From: Sabellastarte sp. h YS-2021
Lineage: Eukaryota; Annelida; Polychaeta; Sabellida; Sabellidae
Assembly: GCA_964017235.1 (NCBI GenBank)
Contig: OZ024938.1
Span: 13,321,454-13,385,453 of the forward strand
Length of the DNA: 64,000 bases
Direction: 5' to 3'
Under the pieces are notes generated by a model. That model did no database searches. It had not been told where the DNA came from and saw only the letters and a program-made list of their open reading frames with translations. The position numbers were made by a program, and so were the translations under genes. Of the stretch, positions 43,994 to 56,285 are shown piece after piece. Positions within the stretch are counted from its first letter, which is position 1, and the number at the start of each line of letters is the position of its first letter.

Positions 43994-44310
43994 GTAGCAA
44001 CTGGTTAAAAATAGCTGGAAGTATTTGAACATTTGTTGTTACAAAAATAGGAAAAGGATGATTTTTTTTTCATATTTTATAGGATTTTGCAAAATTGGTC
44101 ACACACCAGCGGAAATAGTCATGATTTTGGACTGTGTTACTACTGTCGCTTCTGGCATAGAACTTATAGTACCATATTTTGTTTCTTAATATTTATATAT
44201 AGGAATATCCTTTTGTAAAATAATACAGTTATTAGTTAATATTAAAAGCATCTAACAAGGAGAGTTTATGAGAGGGTAATTTATGGCTCAATAAATGTTT
44301 CTAGTTATAT
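43994..44310 (+). other. 3' UTR of the cyclic-nucleotide gene
   Basis: Non-coding sequence after the TGA at 43991-43993. The AATAAA at 44290-44295 is the nearest convincing polyadenylation signal. Confidence 0.45.
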
Positions 44311-46590
44311 AACTTCCCACAAAATTGTAGTAACAATGAATTAATCACCAGTGAACAATAGTTTAGATGTGTTTTTCTAAAAGACAATTTTTGCAATTTG
44401 ATGGGGTTTATTTTTTAATTTCTTTCTCATACTGTCACAATTTCCTTATTTTATTCTCCCACCATTATTACAACCATATTCATAGTGCAATGCTTTTAAT
44501 ATTTTCTTTGGTTTTCCTTAAGAATAAAACAAACTTAATCAAAAGAAATCATGGTCACACAGTAGACTTTTGGGGGCTTCATGGCCAGTACCCAAAATGA
44601 TGTATTTTTGATTTGCATTTTATTGGACCGAAAAAGCACTTGTGCTAGAGCTGACGTGGTGGATTGTCATGTTAACAACCTGTGGCAGATCTGTCTTTGA
44701 TATATTCTTTAAAATGCTTATGACATGGTCACCTTGCTGTCTATAAACCATTCATTGCTCCTGATGTTCTGGTTTTCCTGAGCTTCTCTGAAATAAGATA
44801 ACTCTTATGAAATATTGCTGACATGCAGCTGCAAACATATAGGGCAGAGGTCTCAATTTGGAAAGAGCCTTTCTGAAGCCTTTTTCTCCGTCTCTTTTTG
44901 ATAACTTCATTGAAATTGCTAATAACATAATAAATATGAAATCTCCTGTTGGGTTGTCTCGCCCTAGTAAATGGAGACATAAAGCAAGTTCTCAAAAGAA
45001 ATGAAGACTCTGAGAAAAAATAGGTAAAGAAAACAAGTTGAGAGATCTGTCAAAAGTTCAGAAAAATGTGAAACAAGAACAGAAGAAAACGATCCAAGCT
45101 AAGAGTAATAAAGTCATGTTGTTTCCATCATCAGTGTTGCTGGTGACAGCATATAGTTCCAGAATTTCTTTATGGAAAGCAGCCAAAAAAGTTGAAAGTG
45201 CACTACACAATACTCTACAAAAGAAGGCCAAGTTAATTGAAGCAGTGATTTGAAGCTGTCTCTTTTAGGAAACTGGAGTAGTTACAACTGATGGCATTCA
45301 TGAAAAGTTAAATATATCTGAGGGTGTTTGTGAGTCATTTCAGTCTATTACCCAGGAGAATAAAAATAAATGGTGTGGGTTTTTTTTAGAAAGGAGAGAA
45401 ATAATTTGTTTAAATTTTTTTAAATCATGCCAGGAATCTATAAACAAAACACAAAAAAAATTCAACAGAAACACTGTACCCCAATTGCAGAGGTTGAGGA
45501 GTGAGGAGAATAAAAGTGAATGGTCGATGGCAAGACCTGAAATGCTGCATTAAATAACAATGAATTTTTGCTGATACATATCCCTAATGCGTGAAAAAAG
45601 AACATCAAATTCCAGGCGGCTGAGTTTCAGACAAAAAAGTTGTAAACAAAAAACCTCAGTCATGTAAACTGCAATACCAGTCTCCTATCAGGACTAGGGA
45701 TGGGTCGGTATGAAAAATGTGAGGTCGCCAATGCAAAACCGTACCGATTTCGGGACTCCACGTTTTAGTATACCCCAATCAAACATGGACGTTTCCTCTT
45801 AACAACATCGCAATAAAAATCCCCAAATGGACAAAATATGAGAGAAACTTGTATAATTTCATCAGGTTTCTTGTTTATTCCCAATATTTTAAGTTTTCCT
45901 TCCACTATATGCGTTGTCAAGCGAGATTTAGGTTATAAAGTGTCGTAACCAAAACATGGCAGTTCTCAACGTGTCGCTATAAAAGTCTGCAAATGGACAA
46001 AAATATGGGGAGAAAAGCTTATAATTTCTTCAGATTTGGGGTATGTTTTTAATATTTTAACTCTTGCTTCCATGAATCATAACCACAACTAAAAAACAGT
46101 TTATTCATGGTTTAAAAGTAATGTTTTGGATATTAATTCAGTGTATATTGTCAAAATATGACACAAGTACACCTCATTGTGCATTTCCGTGTAATAGTTT
46201 ATACTTTTCTTGTCAAATATGTGGGGGTTTTTTACCTGTTCTTGGACGTCCATAATCAGATTTTGTATACAGTTATATGAATCATGTAAAACCAACTATC
46301 CAGTTTGCCGTCTTTACCACTAGGTTGAAGTCACATATATGGGCAAGGATGGCTATATTGTTATAGATATTGCTTTAATTTAACTATCATCATATAGAGT
46401 TTGTGATAATTGCTGCCATGTATAATGCATTTAGTTTTACAACGGGTACAGCAAGTAAGGGATACGGACAAGAAAAGAATAGCATTGAAGATACCCGTAC
46501 CTAACAGCCCATGGAAATACTTTTCAAAACCATGAGGTATAGAAGACGTGACACAGTACGAAGATTATTAGATTTTAAGAGCAAACACTA
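44311..46590. other. Intergenic region, decayed repeats, no gene
   Basis: Short broken frames at 45000-45560 (for example KVQKNVKQEQKKTIQAK) look like an old coding remnant I cannot identify. Near 45698 CTAGGGATGGGTCGGTAT resembles a hAT-type transposon end, but I found no matching opposite end. Confidence 0.35.
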
Positions 46591-46596
46591 ACACGT

Positions 46597-47230
46597 TGAC
46601 ATGTCCCACCTACACCTTCCAACTAATGTCCTTACCAAGTATCAATTTCCTACACCTTACAATTTCTGAGGAAATCATGGACAACTCGGCACTTTGCCAA
46701 CTCAGCTCCCACCAACTCAGACCCATTCTGATGCAAACTCTGCATCTTTCAAAAACTCATCCCCACAAAGTTGACTCTACTTTTAAATGTAGTATTTATG
46801 TATGCATACTAATAATATATTATTTGTTTTTTGTTGTTGTTTTTTTTTTAAGATTAATGTGCATTTCAAGTGCATTAGAAAGGCGGCATTATTAAAACTG
46901 TTACCAATGTATTTGATAAAACACTTTTGTACATGTTACTCTAACTATTAAACCTGATTCCAGATTACATCATACAACTATATCCAAGATTAAAAACTGT
47001 AAACCATGATACCTAGATTATCAATATTTATCCATAAAGATTTCATGTCAATTTGAATTTCTAATTGAAAGGGGCAGGTTTGAAACTTGAATAGATGAGT
47101 CCGAGCCTGGACAAGATTTTCAAACTCAAGGTCACTAGGAGATGGTAAACGGTCAAATCACTTTCACACCATGAAATTTAACACCTACATCTTCCCCCCT
47201 CAACCAATGTCCCTACCCCGGGGTAGATTC
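46597..47230 (+). repeat. Single GGTCA-type repeat unit split by an insertion
   Basis: Positions 46597-46680 (CCACCTACACCTTCCAACTA ... TTTCTGAGG) and 47100-47230 (GCCTGGACAAGATTTTCAAAC ... AATGTCCCTACC) are the two halves of the ~145-bp unit found in tandem at 19138-19760. About 420 bp of unrelated sequence separates them. Confidence 0.5.
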
Positions 47231-47289
47231 CAAAGTATACCCCGGGGGTAGATTATGGAACCCCACCTTTGTAATCAGTATCCAGAAAG

Positions 47290-48200
47290 CATTAAAACGT
47301 TTTAATATGTTTTAATTTTGCAAGACGCTCTGAAAACCTATTTCAACCCTATCTTACGGTTTACTAAAACTTTCCAATGAACGTTCGCAATGTAATGTTT
47401 AGAAAACGTTTTATAAATATTTTCTACACAAATGGTTTAACTGAAAACATTATTAAAAGTTTATAACATAACTGAAGAAATAGGTTTGATTGGAAACGTT
47501 TTTAAAACTCATATAAAAGAACTGAAGAAATGAAGGTAATACAGGATATGTTTTTCAAACGAAATGTTTGATGAACAGTGTACATATAACATTTAAGCAA
47601 CATTTGTTCACCATATTTTGTACGTGTTTGCTGTGAAAATGTTTTACAAAAATTCAATAGCAATAAGTTTTCACGCCCATCATTCTAAAACGTTTTTCAA
47701 ATGTTGTCTATCAAATGATTTGAAAACATTCTGATGCAAACGTTTTTATACTGATATTTTCAGAATGCTTATTAAACATTTATCTTCAAAAATTTCCAAA
47801 ACAAAGATGGTGGTGAGCAATAATAAGGGATGTTGGAGGACTTTGTCAAAACTTACCCCACATGCAATGCCTAAATGTAAGAATTGAATGGACGTACATT
47901 TTTTAAGACACCATCTTACTATTTTCGACAGAAAAATAATGTTTTCATTGGCTGAGCAACCTACAAAGATATTGAAGTTGACATCTGACTCCAGTTAAGG
48001 TTTATATTTCTTAGCAATGCCAAAGTAATATTTTTGAGACATTATTTTGTTCATTTGTAACGTTTTTCTAACATTTGTCATCAAACGTTCAATAAACGCT
48101 ATACATAAAACCTATTTGAAAACATATTATAAATGGGTTTCATACTCATCATTTTTTAACCTTTACCAAATGTTTCCTTTCAAAAGTTTGCAATACTTAA
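47290..48200. repeat. AACGTTT-rich interspersed repeat
   Basis: The palindrome-like module AAAACGTTTT and close variants recur at about 47294, 47408, 47494, 47690, 47737 and 48058 in otherwise unremarkable AT-rich sequence. It may be an old repeat family; no ends or ORFs were defined. Confidence 0.4.
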
Positions 48201-49765
48201 AAATTTTTACTGGGGATTTTTCACAAGTAAAAAAAATAAAAGAAAGATGTCAAAGGTGGATGTGGTTAGTTTGGCACAATATAAGACGGATCTCATCAGA
48301 TTTGATGTAGTAAACAGATGGAGAGACAGATTATGATGGAGCCTACACTTTACAGAGACAGAAAAATAACCAGTGAGGAACATCATCAGCATCTTGTCAC
48401 TTCAGGGATGTTGGATGTGCATACCAATACCATAAGACCATGCGAAAGAGTTTAATGACATGGCCAGGGTAACATAAGACAGAGTAGACATGTAAAATTT
48501 ATTTCTTATAACACTCATATCTTGAAGAGAACAGTGTATAAAAATAACATAATAAACACACAATTAACAGCAGTTAGCACTTCATCCATATTGCCATATC
48601 CTTGATGTTTATGGTTAATTAATCATGGTTAATTTATACCAAAGCAGCAAACAGGGTCACATCTACACTTACAGTACTTGGTGCTTTACAACAATTCCCT
48701 GAGTTCTGTCCTGTTGTAAGACACTTGCCTTGTTATCATTATGCATTTTAATCTTAAAGTTGAGCTGAACAACAAAAATAACCATTAGTATAAACCGCCT
48801 CTCCCACCACTAAAAAATCTCAGCCTGATAAGAATAATACAACATAAAAAACATTTACCATCATCATAAATTCACGATCAAGCCACTTGCAAAATGTACC
48901 CAACTGATTGCATTATCTGTGCATTATCTATCGCATAGACGTTAACTGACAATACCCAGAGCAATACTAAAAATAAGAAGTAATGTTTGGGCACATTTAT
49001 ATACTATTTCTATGCATACTTTGTTAGCTCTTCATGGCACATCTGTGAATAATTCATCAGTGGAAAACCATTACACATATCCAACTTGCTACAATCTCAC
49101 AATGGACTCATACATGACTTTAGGGAAAGCAGTGCTCACTATTTGTTATTGACAATTAATTTTAAACTTTTAAACTGCATACTAGGACTAATACCCAAAT
49201 CAGGCGTAAAAGCAAGTTTGTTGAAACACAACAAATATTTACCCTTTTGGCAAATTACATGTACTGTAGTCTGTTCAAATCCATTTTTGTGTGAAGATTA
49301 CAACCCTTGCAAAGCTGCCATATACTCCAAACAGAAAAAATTAAATAATTAGATAATTGGTATACTTTAGATCACAGACAATATTGGCAATAAAGGTGGG
49401 ATACAATAATGTCACCCAATACAACACAGTTTACCAGAAGTAATATCCGTTCTTGTGAATATTAATCTCAAACAATCACCTCTGTGTTAGGGCCAACTAT
49501 GTTGGCTACAGGCATGGGAAGATCTTTCAGTAAATATACTGACATGCTAGATCCCACCAATTTCTTTTCCATTTTTATAACAGTGTAACAGCTGGTATAT
49601 TTCATCATACAAGATATCATTGCCTTCCCCAAATTTATCACAACTTTTCAGCATTTGTTTTGCCGTCTCAATCTTGGCTCTTCTCTTCTACATTATGGTA
49701 ATGTATGTTTACCTCTAGCAAGCACAGAAAAGTTCATTTCAATCAATTGCAATCAGTAAACAAAT
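48201..49765. other. Probable 3' flank/UTR of the Rolling-stone-like gene
   Basis: No coding exon was seen. It lies downstream of the minus-strand stop at 49766. Which polyadenylation signal is used cannot be told. Confidence 0.3.
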
Positions 49766-50888
49766 TTAAGACATTTCAACTTCAACTTCATATTCGAGGG
49801 TTTTCTTTAGTTCGCCCTCTCCACCACAGCAACATTGATATATCAGCACCTTGATCCAGTACAGAAAGAACAGAAACATCTGCAGTACCAGTCCTGCAAA
49901 GAACATGCCTATAGTTATACCTATGGCCATGCCTGGGTCATTCTCCCAGTCAAAGATGCTATATATTGGAGCCTGGTCGAAGCCGAGCTGGTAGATGGCA
50001 GAGAAGATGATGAAGACCAGAACAAAGATGATTGGGTAGAAAAAATGGAGGATTCTTATGGGTACACCAGTGATGAAGATGTCAGTGAGTACATAGATGG
50101 TGTTCACGGCATGAGCTGCAAATCCATCGAAAGTAATGGTTCCCTCTGTCAAAACAGTATAGTATTTGTAACAAGAAGTAGCATATAAAGCTAGGTTTTT
50201 CACAGGTATTAGTTGCAAACATTTTTATTATTGTGTTCTGTCAAGATATAGACAGCTTATTCAAACAAACATCAATGTTCATAGATGTTCATCACACTAA
50301 TTAAGTATAAGACATGTAAGATTTCATTAAAAAAACTTGAATCATTTCTACAAGTAGTTATCGGAGATTTAATTTCAGCAAAAAGATTATGTTACTCAAA
50401 AGTTCACAGATCAGAGCATTTTCCATAATTTTACAGGAATTTACACTGTTTAAGATGTTACACTAGATTATTTCTATGAACAATGATTGGACATTCTGGA
50501 CACTACTTGAGTCATTATCAAAAAGAAAGATCATCACCCTCTTGAAAATGTTTAATAAAGACATCATATACAAACCAAACAAGAGGAACCAGAACATCAG
50601 CGATACACCGATTGCAACCGCTGAAGGAAATTCATAGAAGATCCAAACAATTTTGTAGAAGACTGGCATCTTGGTATTATCATCCACCTTCAGTATAACA
50701 TGATACAGTGATGCAGCAAATTGCAGGATACATCCCAGAGTGAGCATAGCATAAGCCCAATTGGTCATGAATATCGGCCATCGAATATCATTGGTGATGC
50801 TGTTGTGTAAGTCATAGATCAATACCGCCAGCCACCAGAGCATCCACAAGAGACGGTAGGTGATGTACACTGGTTGTAATCTGCCACA
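49766..50888 (-). CDS. Rolling-stone-like multi-pass membrane protein (5' partial)
   Basis: Two exons, 50888-50576 and 50145-49766, join in phase 1 (donor TTTG|GTTTGT, acceptor TTTTGACAG) to give about 230 residues ending EYEVEVEMS. The protein has about six hydrophobic spans, including YRLLWMLWWLAVLIYDL, WAYAMLTLGCILQF, VAIGVSLMFWFLLF, AVNTIYVLTDIFITG, FFYPIIFVLVFIIFSAIYQLG and a final span from MAIGITIGMFF. The pattern TNWAY early, then VPIRILHFFYPI and a DWEN-type loop, matches the animal Rolling stone family, whose fly founder acts in myoblast fusion. A cysteine cluster (YQCCCG) follows the last span, a possible palmitoylation site. The first exon with the N-terminus was not found above 50888. 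The plus-strand frame at 49835-50188 is a shadow. Confidence 0.65.
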
Positions 50889-50906
50889 CTGTAAATAAGT
50901 ACACAT

Positions 50907-52229
50907 GTAATTATTAGCTAATAAATCTTATCAACCTTTTAAACAACTAATTTTATACCACTCTAAAAGCCAGAAGTTCAAATTGTAATGATCAAAAGCT
51001 GGTTGTATATTTTATGTGTTCCAGTAAGATAGCTGAAGACTTATGAAGCTAAATAAATTGTCAAATTATTCTTCCAAAGCCATAGTTTGGGTTTTATATC
51101 CCATCTAATAATGGTTCACATAACGGGATAAGACCATCAGCATTGACACTTGTGAGAACCCAAGCAGAGGTGACAACTTTTGATTTAGATGACCAAATTC
51201 CTAACCACTAGGCCAACGAAAACATAAAGTTAATCTTTCAGCAGTAAGGTCAAAATAGTTATTAAGTGGTGAACATTTTTTTGCGAAGTCTTGACAATAA
51301 AATGATCGCACAAATGATGACTTGGCTAAGACCCAGCCCAAGCTGATGTATCAAATAACCTCAGTTTTTTTCTGTGTCATGTGACTTGCATGAGCCCTCT
51401 TTATTTCTATTTATCATTAGTTTCATTTCTACTTCAAGGAGGTGTTCTGTATATTTGCAGTTAGTTTTTGTCCATTTAAAATTTTTACGTGGAAAAAGAG
51501 AAAGAATTATGGCTGCCATATTGAAGCCTTTGATTTCAAAAGTTAAGCCCAATGCAATGTGGCGTTAACTTTAAACCCACAACTTAGCCAAAGGTTGGAC
51601 TGTGCTGCCTTGTGAAATCTGCTAGGTCTGAGACAACAGTCTTAGCCTTAGCCTAAGATAAAAGTCTTAACTGTAAAACTAAGTCTGTAGGCCTGGGCTT
51701 AGTATTTTTGTGAAACTGGCCCCTGCTGCATAGCAAAGATTAAATCTGGCTGCATCACAGACAAAATCATAGATTCCTGTTGTGACTTGTCCCCGGGCCC
51801 TCAACAATATTTAAATGAGTTTGGAGGTGGATAGCTGAAACTGGTCAAAGTGAACATTATTCTGTTTCTCGATTCTGTAATCCTTTCTCAATTTTTCCAG
51901 TCTGTATGGTATGGCATACACCGTCCTCTGGAACTGAAACCACTGCTTCATTATTGTGAAGTACAGTCCCAAATAAGGAACTGCTGTCCTGGCCTGTTTT
52001 AGACTCATTTTGTTCTTGTGGTGATGACATTTCTGATGAATTCTGTGGCCAGTGACTGTATCCTGGGGATCTGATAAGCTCGTGACATTTGTCCAATTCA
52101 AACAGCCTTTAGTAAGACTAGATATTTATTATGTGTAAGTTGGTACAATTATTAACCATTAAACATCTATTGATTTTATGGTGTGTTGTGTTTATAACTT
52201 GATCAACCAGTAGGACTTAATAAGTATAA
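50907..52229. other. Non-coding flank with SINE and MITE remnants
   Basis: Positions 51090-51235 on the minus strand hold a tRNA-like SINE head (GGCCTAGTGGTTAGGAATTT, then CTTGGGTTCTCAC). Positions 51590-51725 end in CTTAGTATTTTTGTGAAAC and TGGCCCC, a MITE-like terminus. A minus-strand frame at 52096-51857 has protein-like composition, but no family is recognised and splice support is weak. The first exon of the Rolling-stone-like gene may be here. Confidence 0.4.
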
Positions 52230-52513
52230 TAAACAAGAGGAGAGTGCCCGTGAACGGGCACTGTGTCAGCTGACTGAATGTTTTTGATTTGTGATGGTGA
52301 TAATGAGAGGAAAGCATAATTATCAGGAAAAGGGCTGTACAGAAATACAGTAAATGGTAACTGAACAGCATGTTCGAAAGATATTCCGAAGCTGACAGAA
52401 GAAAAGGACAAAAAAGTTGTGCCCTGCAAATGGTATTATGAAATAAAGTAACAAGGTAATTGTTTAAGTGTAAAAAGTAGGTTAAAAATATTTAAAGAAA
52501 TACTATAAATGCA

Positions 52514-53190
52514 ATATCCTCGTTCGACCATGAAGAAGGGATCCAAAGGTCAAATCTGACCATACCAAAAGATTCCCAGCCAAAGAATTTAGGATGGTTT
52601 ACCATCCCAAACCTGTCGGACCAATAATAAGTGAGTCATAGGCACTTTTTAAGTTTGGCTATCCTTGTTTGACCTTGACGGAGGGGTTTAAGGTCAAATC
52701 CAACTACACAAAAAAATTCCCAGCCCATGATTTCCTGTAGCTTGTTTACCATCCCAAACCTGTAGGACCAATAATAAGCGAGTTATAAGCAATTGTAAGT
52801 TTGGCTATCCTCAATTGACCTTGAAGGAGGGGTCCCAGGTCAAATCTGACCACACCAAAAGAATCCCAGCCCATGATTTCCTATATGTTGGTGTACCATC
52901 CCAAACCTCTAGGACCAATAATAAGCGAGTTATAAGCACTTTTAAGTTTGGCTATCCTCATTTGACCTTGAAGGAGGGGTCCAAGGTGAAATCCGACCAC
53001 ACCAAAAAATTCCCAGCTCATGATTTTCTATAGGTTGGTTTTCATTCCAAACCTCTAGGACCAATAATAAGCGAGTTATAAGCACTTTTATGTTTGGCTA
53101 TCCTCATTTGACCTTGAAGGAGGGTTCCAAGGTCAAATCGGACCATATTAACAGATTCCCAGCCCATGATTTCCTACAGGTTGGATACAA
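52514..53190. repeat. 147-bp tandem array (about 4.5 units)
   Basis: The landmark ACCAATAATAAGCGAGTTAT recurs at about 52619, 52767, 52914 and 53060, a period of 146-147. Each unit also has TTTGGCTATCCTCATTTGAC, GGAGGGGTCCAAGGTCAAAT and CCCAGCCCATGATTTCCT. Later units are more alike than the first. Confidence 0.85.
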
Positions 53191-53191
53191 T

Positions 53192-55830
53192 GATTTACTC
53201 AACAGTGAGAACCTGAAAGAAGCTTTGCTCAGCTATGCCATGACATAGAGGTCTGCAATTTCACTATGTTATAGCTGACCAAAACGTCTGTGAATAACAT
53301 ATTTAACAAAATACTCTAAATGTAATAGTTTTCAAGTTACAACTGATTTACTCAAGAGTGAGAACCTCAAAGTAACTATTACTCAGCTATGCAATGAGTT
53401 ACATGTCTGAATTTTTGCTCTGTTATAGCTGACCTAAAAGTAGGTGAACAACATATTTAAGCAAAATACTGTAAATGCAATAGTTTTCAAGTTACAACTG
53501 ATTTACTCAATAGTGAGAACCTGAAAATAGCTATTGCTCCGCTATGCCACGAGCTATAGGTCTGTAATTTCACTATGTTATAGCTAACCCAAAAGTAGGT
53601 GAACAATATATTTTAACAAAATACTCCAAATGCAATATTTTTCAAGTTATAGCCGATTTACTCAACAGTCAGTGCCTGAGAATAGCTATTGCTCAGTTGT
53701 GCCATGAGCTACAGGTCTGTAATTTTACTATGTTATAGCTGACCCAAAAGTAGCTGAATAACATATTTGCACAAATTTCTGTAAAGGCAATAGTTTTCCA
53801 AATACAACTGATTTACTCAACAGTGAGAACTTCAAAGTAGCTATTACTCAGCTATGCAATGAGCCACAGGTCTGGAACTTCACTATGCTATAGCTGACCC
53901 CAAAATAGGTGAATAACATATTGCAACAAAATACTCTAAATGCAATAGTTTGCAAGTTATAAGTGATTTACTCAACAGTGATAACCTAAAAGTAGCTATT
54001 ACTCAGCTATGCCATGAGCTACAGGTCTGAAATTTTACTATGTTATAGCTGACCCAAAAGTAGCTGAATAACATATTTATACTAAATTCTCTAAATGCAA
54101 TAGTTTTCAAATTATAAGTGATTTACTCAACATTGAGAACTTCAAAGTAGCTATTACTCAGCTATGCAATGAGTTACAGGTCTGGAACTTCACTATGTTA
54201 TAGCTGACCCCAAAATAGGTGAATAACATATTGAAACAAAATACTCTAAATGCAATAATTTCCAAGTTATAAGCGATTTACTCAACAGTGATAACCTCAA
54301 AGTAGCTATTACTCAGCTATGCCATGAGCTACAGGTCTGAAATTTTACTATGTTATAGCTGACCCAAAAGTAGGTGAACAACATATTTAAGCAAAATACT
54401 GTACATGCAATAGTTTTCAAGTTACAACTGATTTACTCAACAGTGATGACCTAAAAGTAGCTATTACTCAGCTATGCCATGAGCTACAGGTCTGAAATTT
54501 TACTATGTTATAGCTGACCCAAAAGTAGCTAAATAACATATTTATACTAAATTCTCTAAATGCAATAGTTTTCAAATTATAAGTGATTTACTCAACATTG
54601 AGAACTTCAAAGTAGCTATTACTCAGCTATGCAATGAGTCACAGGTCTGGAACTTCACTATGTTATAGCTGACCCCAAAATAGGTGAATAACATATTGAA
54701 ACAAAATACTCTAAATGCAATAATTTCCAAGTTATAAGCAATTTACTCAACAGTGATAACCTCAAAGTAGCTATTACTCAGCTATGCCATAAGCTACAGG
54801 TCTGAAATTTTACTATGTTATAGCTGACCCAAAAGTAGGTGAACAACATATTTAAGCAAAATACTGTACATGCAATAGTTTTCAAGTTACAACTGATTTA
54901 CTCAATAGTGATGACCTAAAAGTAGCTATTACTCAGCTATGCCATGAGCTACAGGTCTGAAATTTTACTATGTTATAGCTGACCCAAAAGTAGCTGAATA
55001 ACATATTTATACTAAATTCTCTAAATGCAATAGTTTTGCAATTACAACTGATTTACTCAATAGTGAGAACCTCAAAGTAGTTATTACTCAGCTATGCAAT
55101 GAGCTACAGGTCTGAAATTTCACTATGTTATAGCTGGCCCAAAAGTAGCTGAATAACATATTTATACGAAATTCTCTAAATGCAATAGGTTTTAAGTTAC
55201 AAGTGATTTACTCAATCGTGAGAACTTCAAAGTAGCTATTACTCAGCTATGCAATGAGCCACAGATCTGAAACTTCACTATGTTATAGCTGATCCCAAAA
55301 TAGGTGAATAATATATTGCAACAAAATACTGTAAATGCAATAGTTTCCAAGTTATAAGCGATTTACTCAACAGTGATAACCTAAAAGTAGCTATTACTCA
55401 GCTATGCCATGAGCTACAGGTCTGAAATTTTACTATGTTATAGCTGACCCAAAAGTAGCTGAATAACATATTTATGCAAAATTCTCTAAATGCAATAGTT
55501 TCCAAGTTATAAGCGATTTACTCAACAGTGATAACCTAAAAGTAGCTATTACTCAGCTATGCCATGAGCTACAGGTCTAAAATTTTACTATGTTATAGCT
55601 GACCCAAAAGTAGCTGAATAACATATTTATACGAAATTCTCTAAATGCAATAGTTTTTAAGTTACAAGTGATTTTACTCATGATGGAAGTTACTGAAAAG
55701 CCCAAAAGTAGCTATTACTCACTTAGCTATTGAGACAGGCACCCAACTTACTCACCATATTGTAGCTATGAAAAAAGTAGCTGAATAACATATTTTAACA
55801 AAATGCTCTAAATGCAACACTTTTCAAGTT
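53192..55830. repeat. 155-bp satellite array (about 17 units)
   Basis: The landmark GATTTACTCAA recurs at 53192, 53345, 53500, 53655, 53810, 53965, 54120, 54275, 54430, 54585, 54740 (as AATTTACTC), 54895, 55050, 55205, 55360, 55515 and 55670. The period is exactly 155 except for the first step (153). Each unit includes AGCTATTACTCAGCTATGC, TACAGGTCTG, CACTATGTTATAGCTGACC and CTAAATGCAATAGTTTTCAA. Units beyond 55670 are decayed. A 465-bp trimer is itself duplicated at 54076-55005. Confidence 0.95.
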
Positions 55831-56183
55831 ATAAATGATTTTGTGCATGATTTCATGAATTTTAATGCATTAAAAATTATTAAAAAAATTTATTAAAAAA
55901 AAAGTAAGACAGATCCAGGTCTCATACTCACACAAGAGAATCTACCTGTGGCCTAGTACATATATGCAAGATATGAGAGAAATCCCTGCAATAGTCACTG
56001 AGAAAATTGTGAATAAGTGTTGAAATTTTCACACTTTTGGTGGGGGTACCCCCCTTGTAATGCCTCTAGCAAACAGACGAACAGACAGATTTGCATGCCT
56101 TGAACAATTTTTCATCCTCGATAGATAAGGTATCTTTTAAAAAAAACAGCACGTCTCTAGGCCTTGTAGTTTTGGAGGAGAAG

Positions 56184-56235
56184 TTGTTCACGCGGACGCG
56201 TACGCGGACGCGGACGCGGATGCGTACGCCCACGC
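56184..56235. repeat. GC-rich CGCGGA hexamer array
   Basis: Several near-perfect copies of CGCGGA, with variants such as CGCGTA, just inside the right end of the composite element. In this AT-rich window the cluster of CpGs stands out. Copy 1 has only a vestige (CACGCAGACGTGGAC, near 17720). Confidence 0.75.
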
Positions 56236-56285
56236 CGCAGAGTGACGACATAATGTCAGCTGACTGACAAGTCAGCTGACATAAA

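Larger units (their letters stand above)
52230..56285. mobile_element. Composite tandem-repeat element, copy 2 (non-autonomous, pearl/Helentron-like)
   Basis: A ~4-kb structured element without coding capacity. In order it has a terminal hairpin AGTGCCCGT-ga-ACGGGCACT at 52237-52256; GTGTCAGCTGAC; ~200 bp of unique sequence; a 147-bp tandem array; a 155-bp tandem array; a ~400-bp tail; a GC-rich hexamer array; and closing GTCAGCTGAC motifs at about 56258-56282. Copy 1 (5655-17785) has the same order. A central core of ~150-bp tandem repeats with a terminal hairpin and palindromic ends recalls the pearl-type non-autonomous rolling-circle (Helentron-related) elements of bivalves. If so the hairpin end would be its 3' end on the minus strand. 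The class assignment is inference; the structure is seen directly. Confidence 0.6.

Noticed and set aside
45698..46510. Possible hAT transposon starting CTAGGGATGGGTCGGTAT
   Set aside because: No convincing inverted partner, 8-bp duplication or transposase remnant was found.
49835..50188. 117-codon plus-strand frame
   Set aside because: It is antisense to the membrane-protein exon 50145-49766, and its acidic composition is a shadow of that exon.
51857..52096. 79-codon minus-strand frame with protein-like composition (for example SSPQEQNESKTGQDSSSLF)
   Set aside because: No family is recognised, its start is not an ATG, the acceptor is weak, and it does not join the Rolling-stone-like exon in any clear way.
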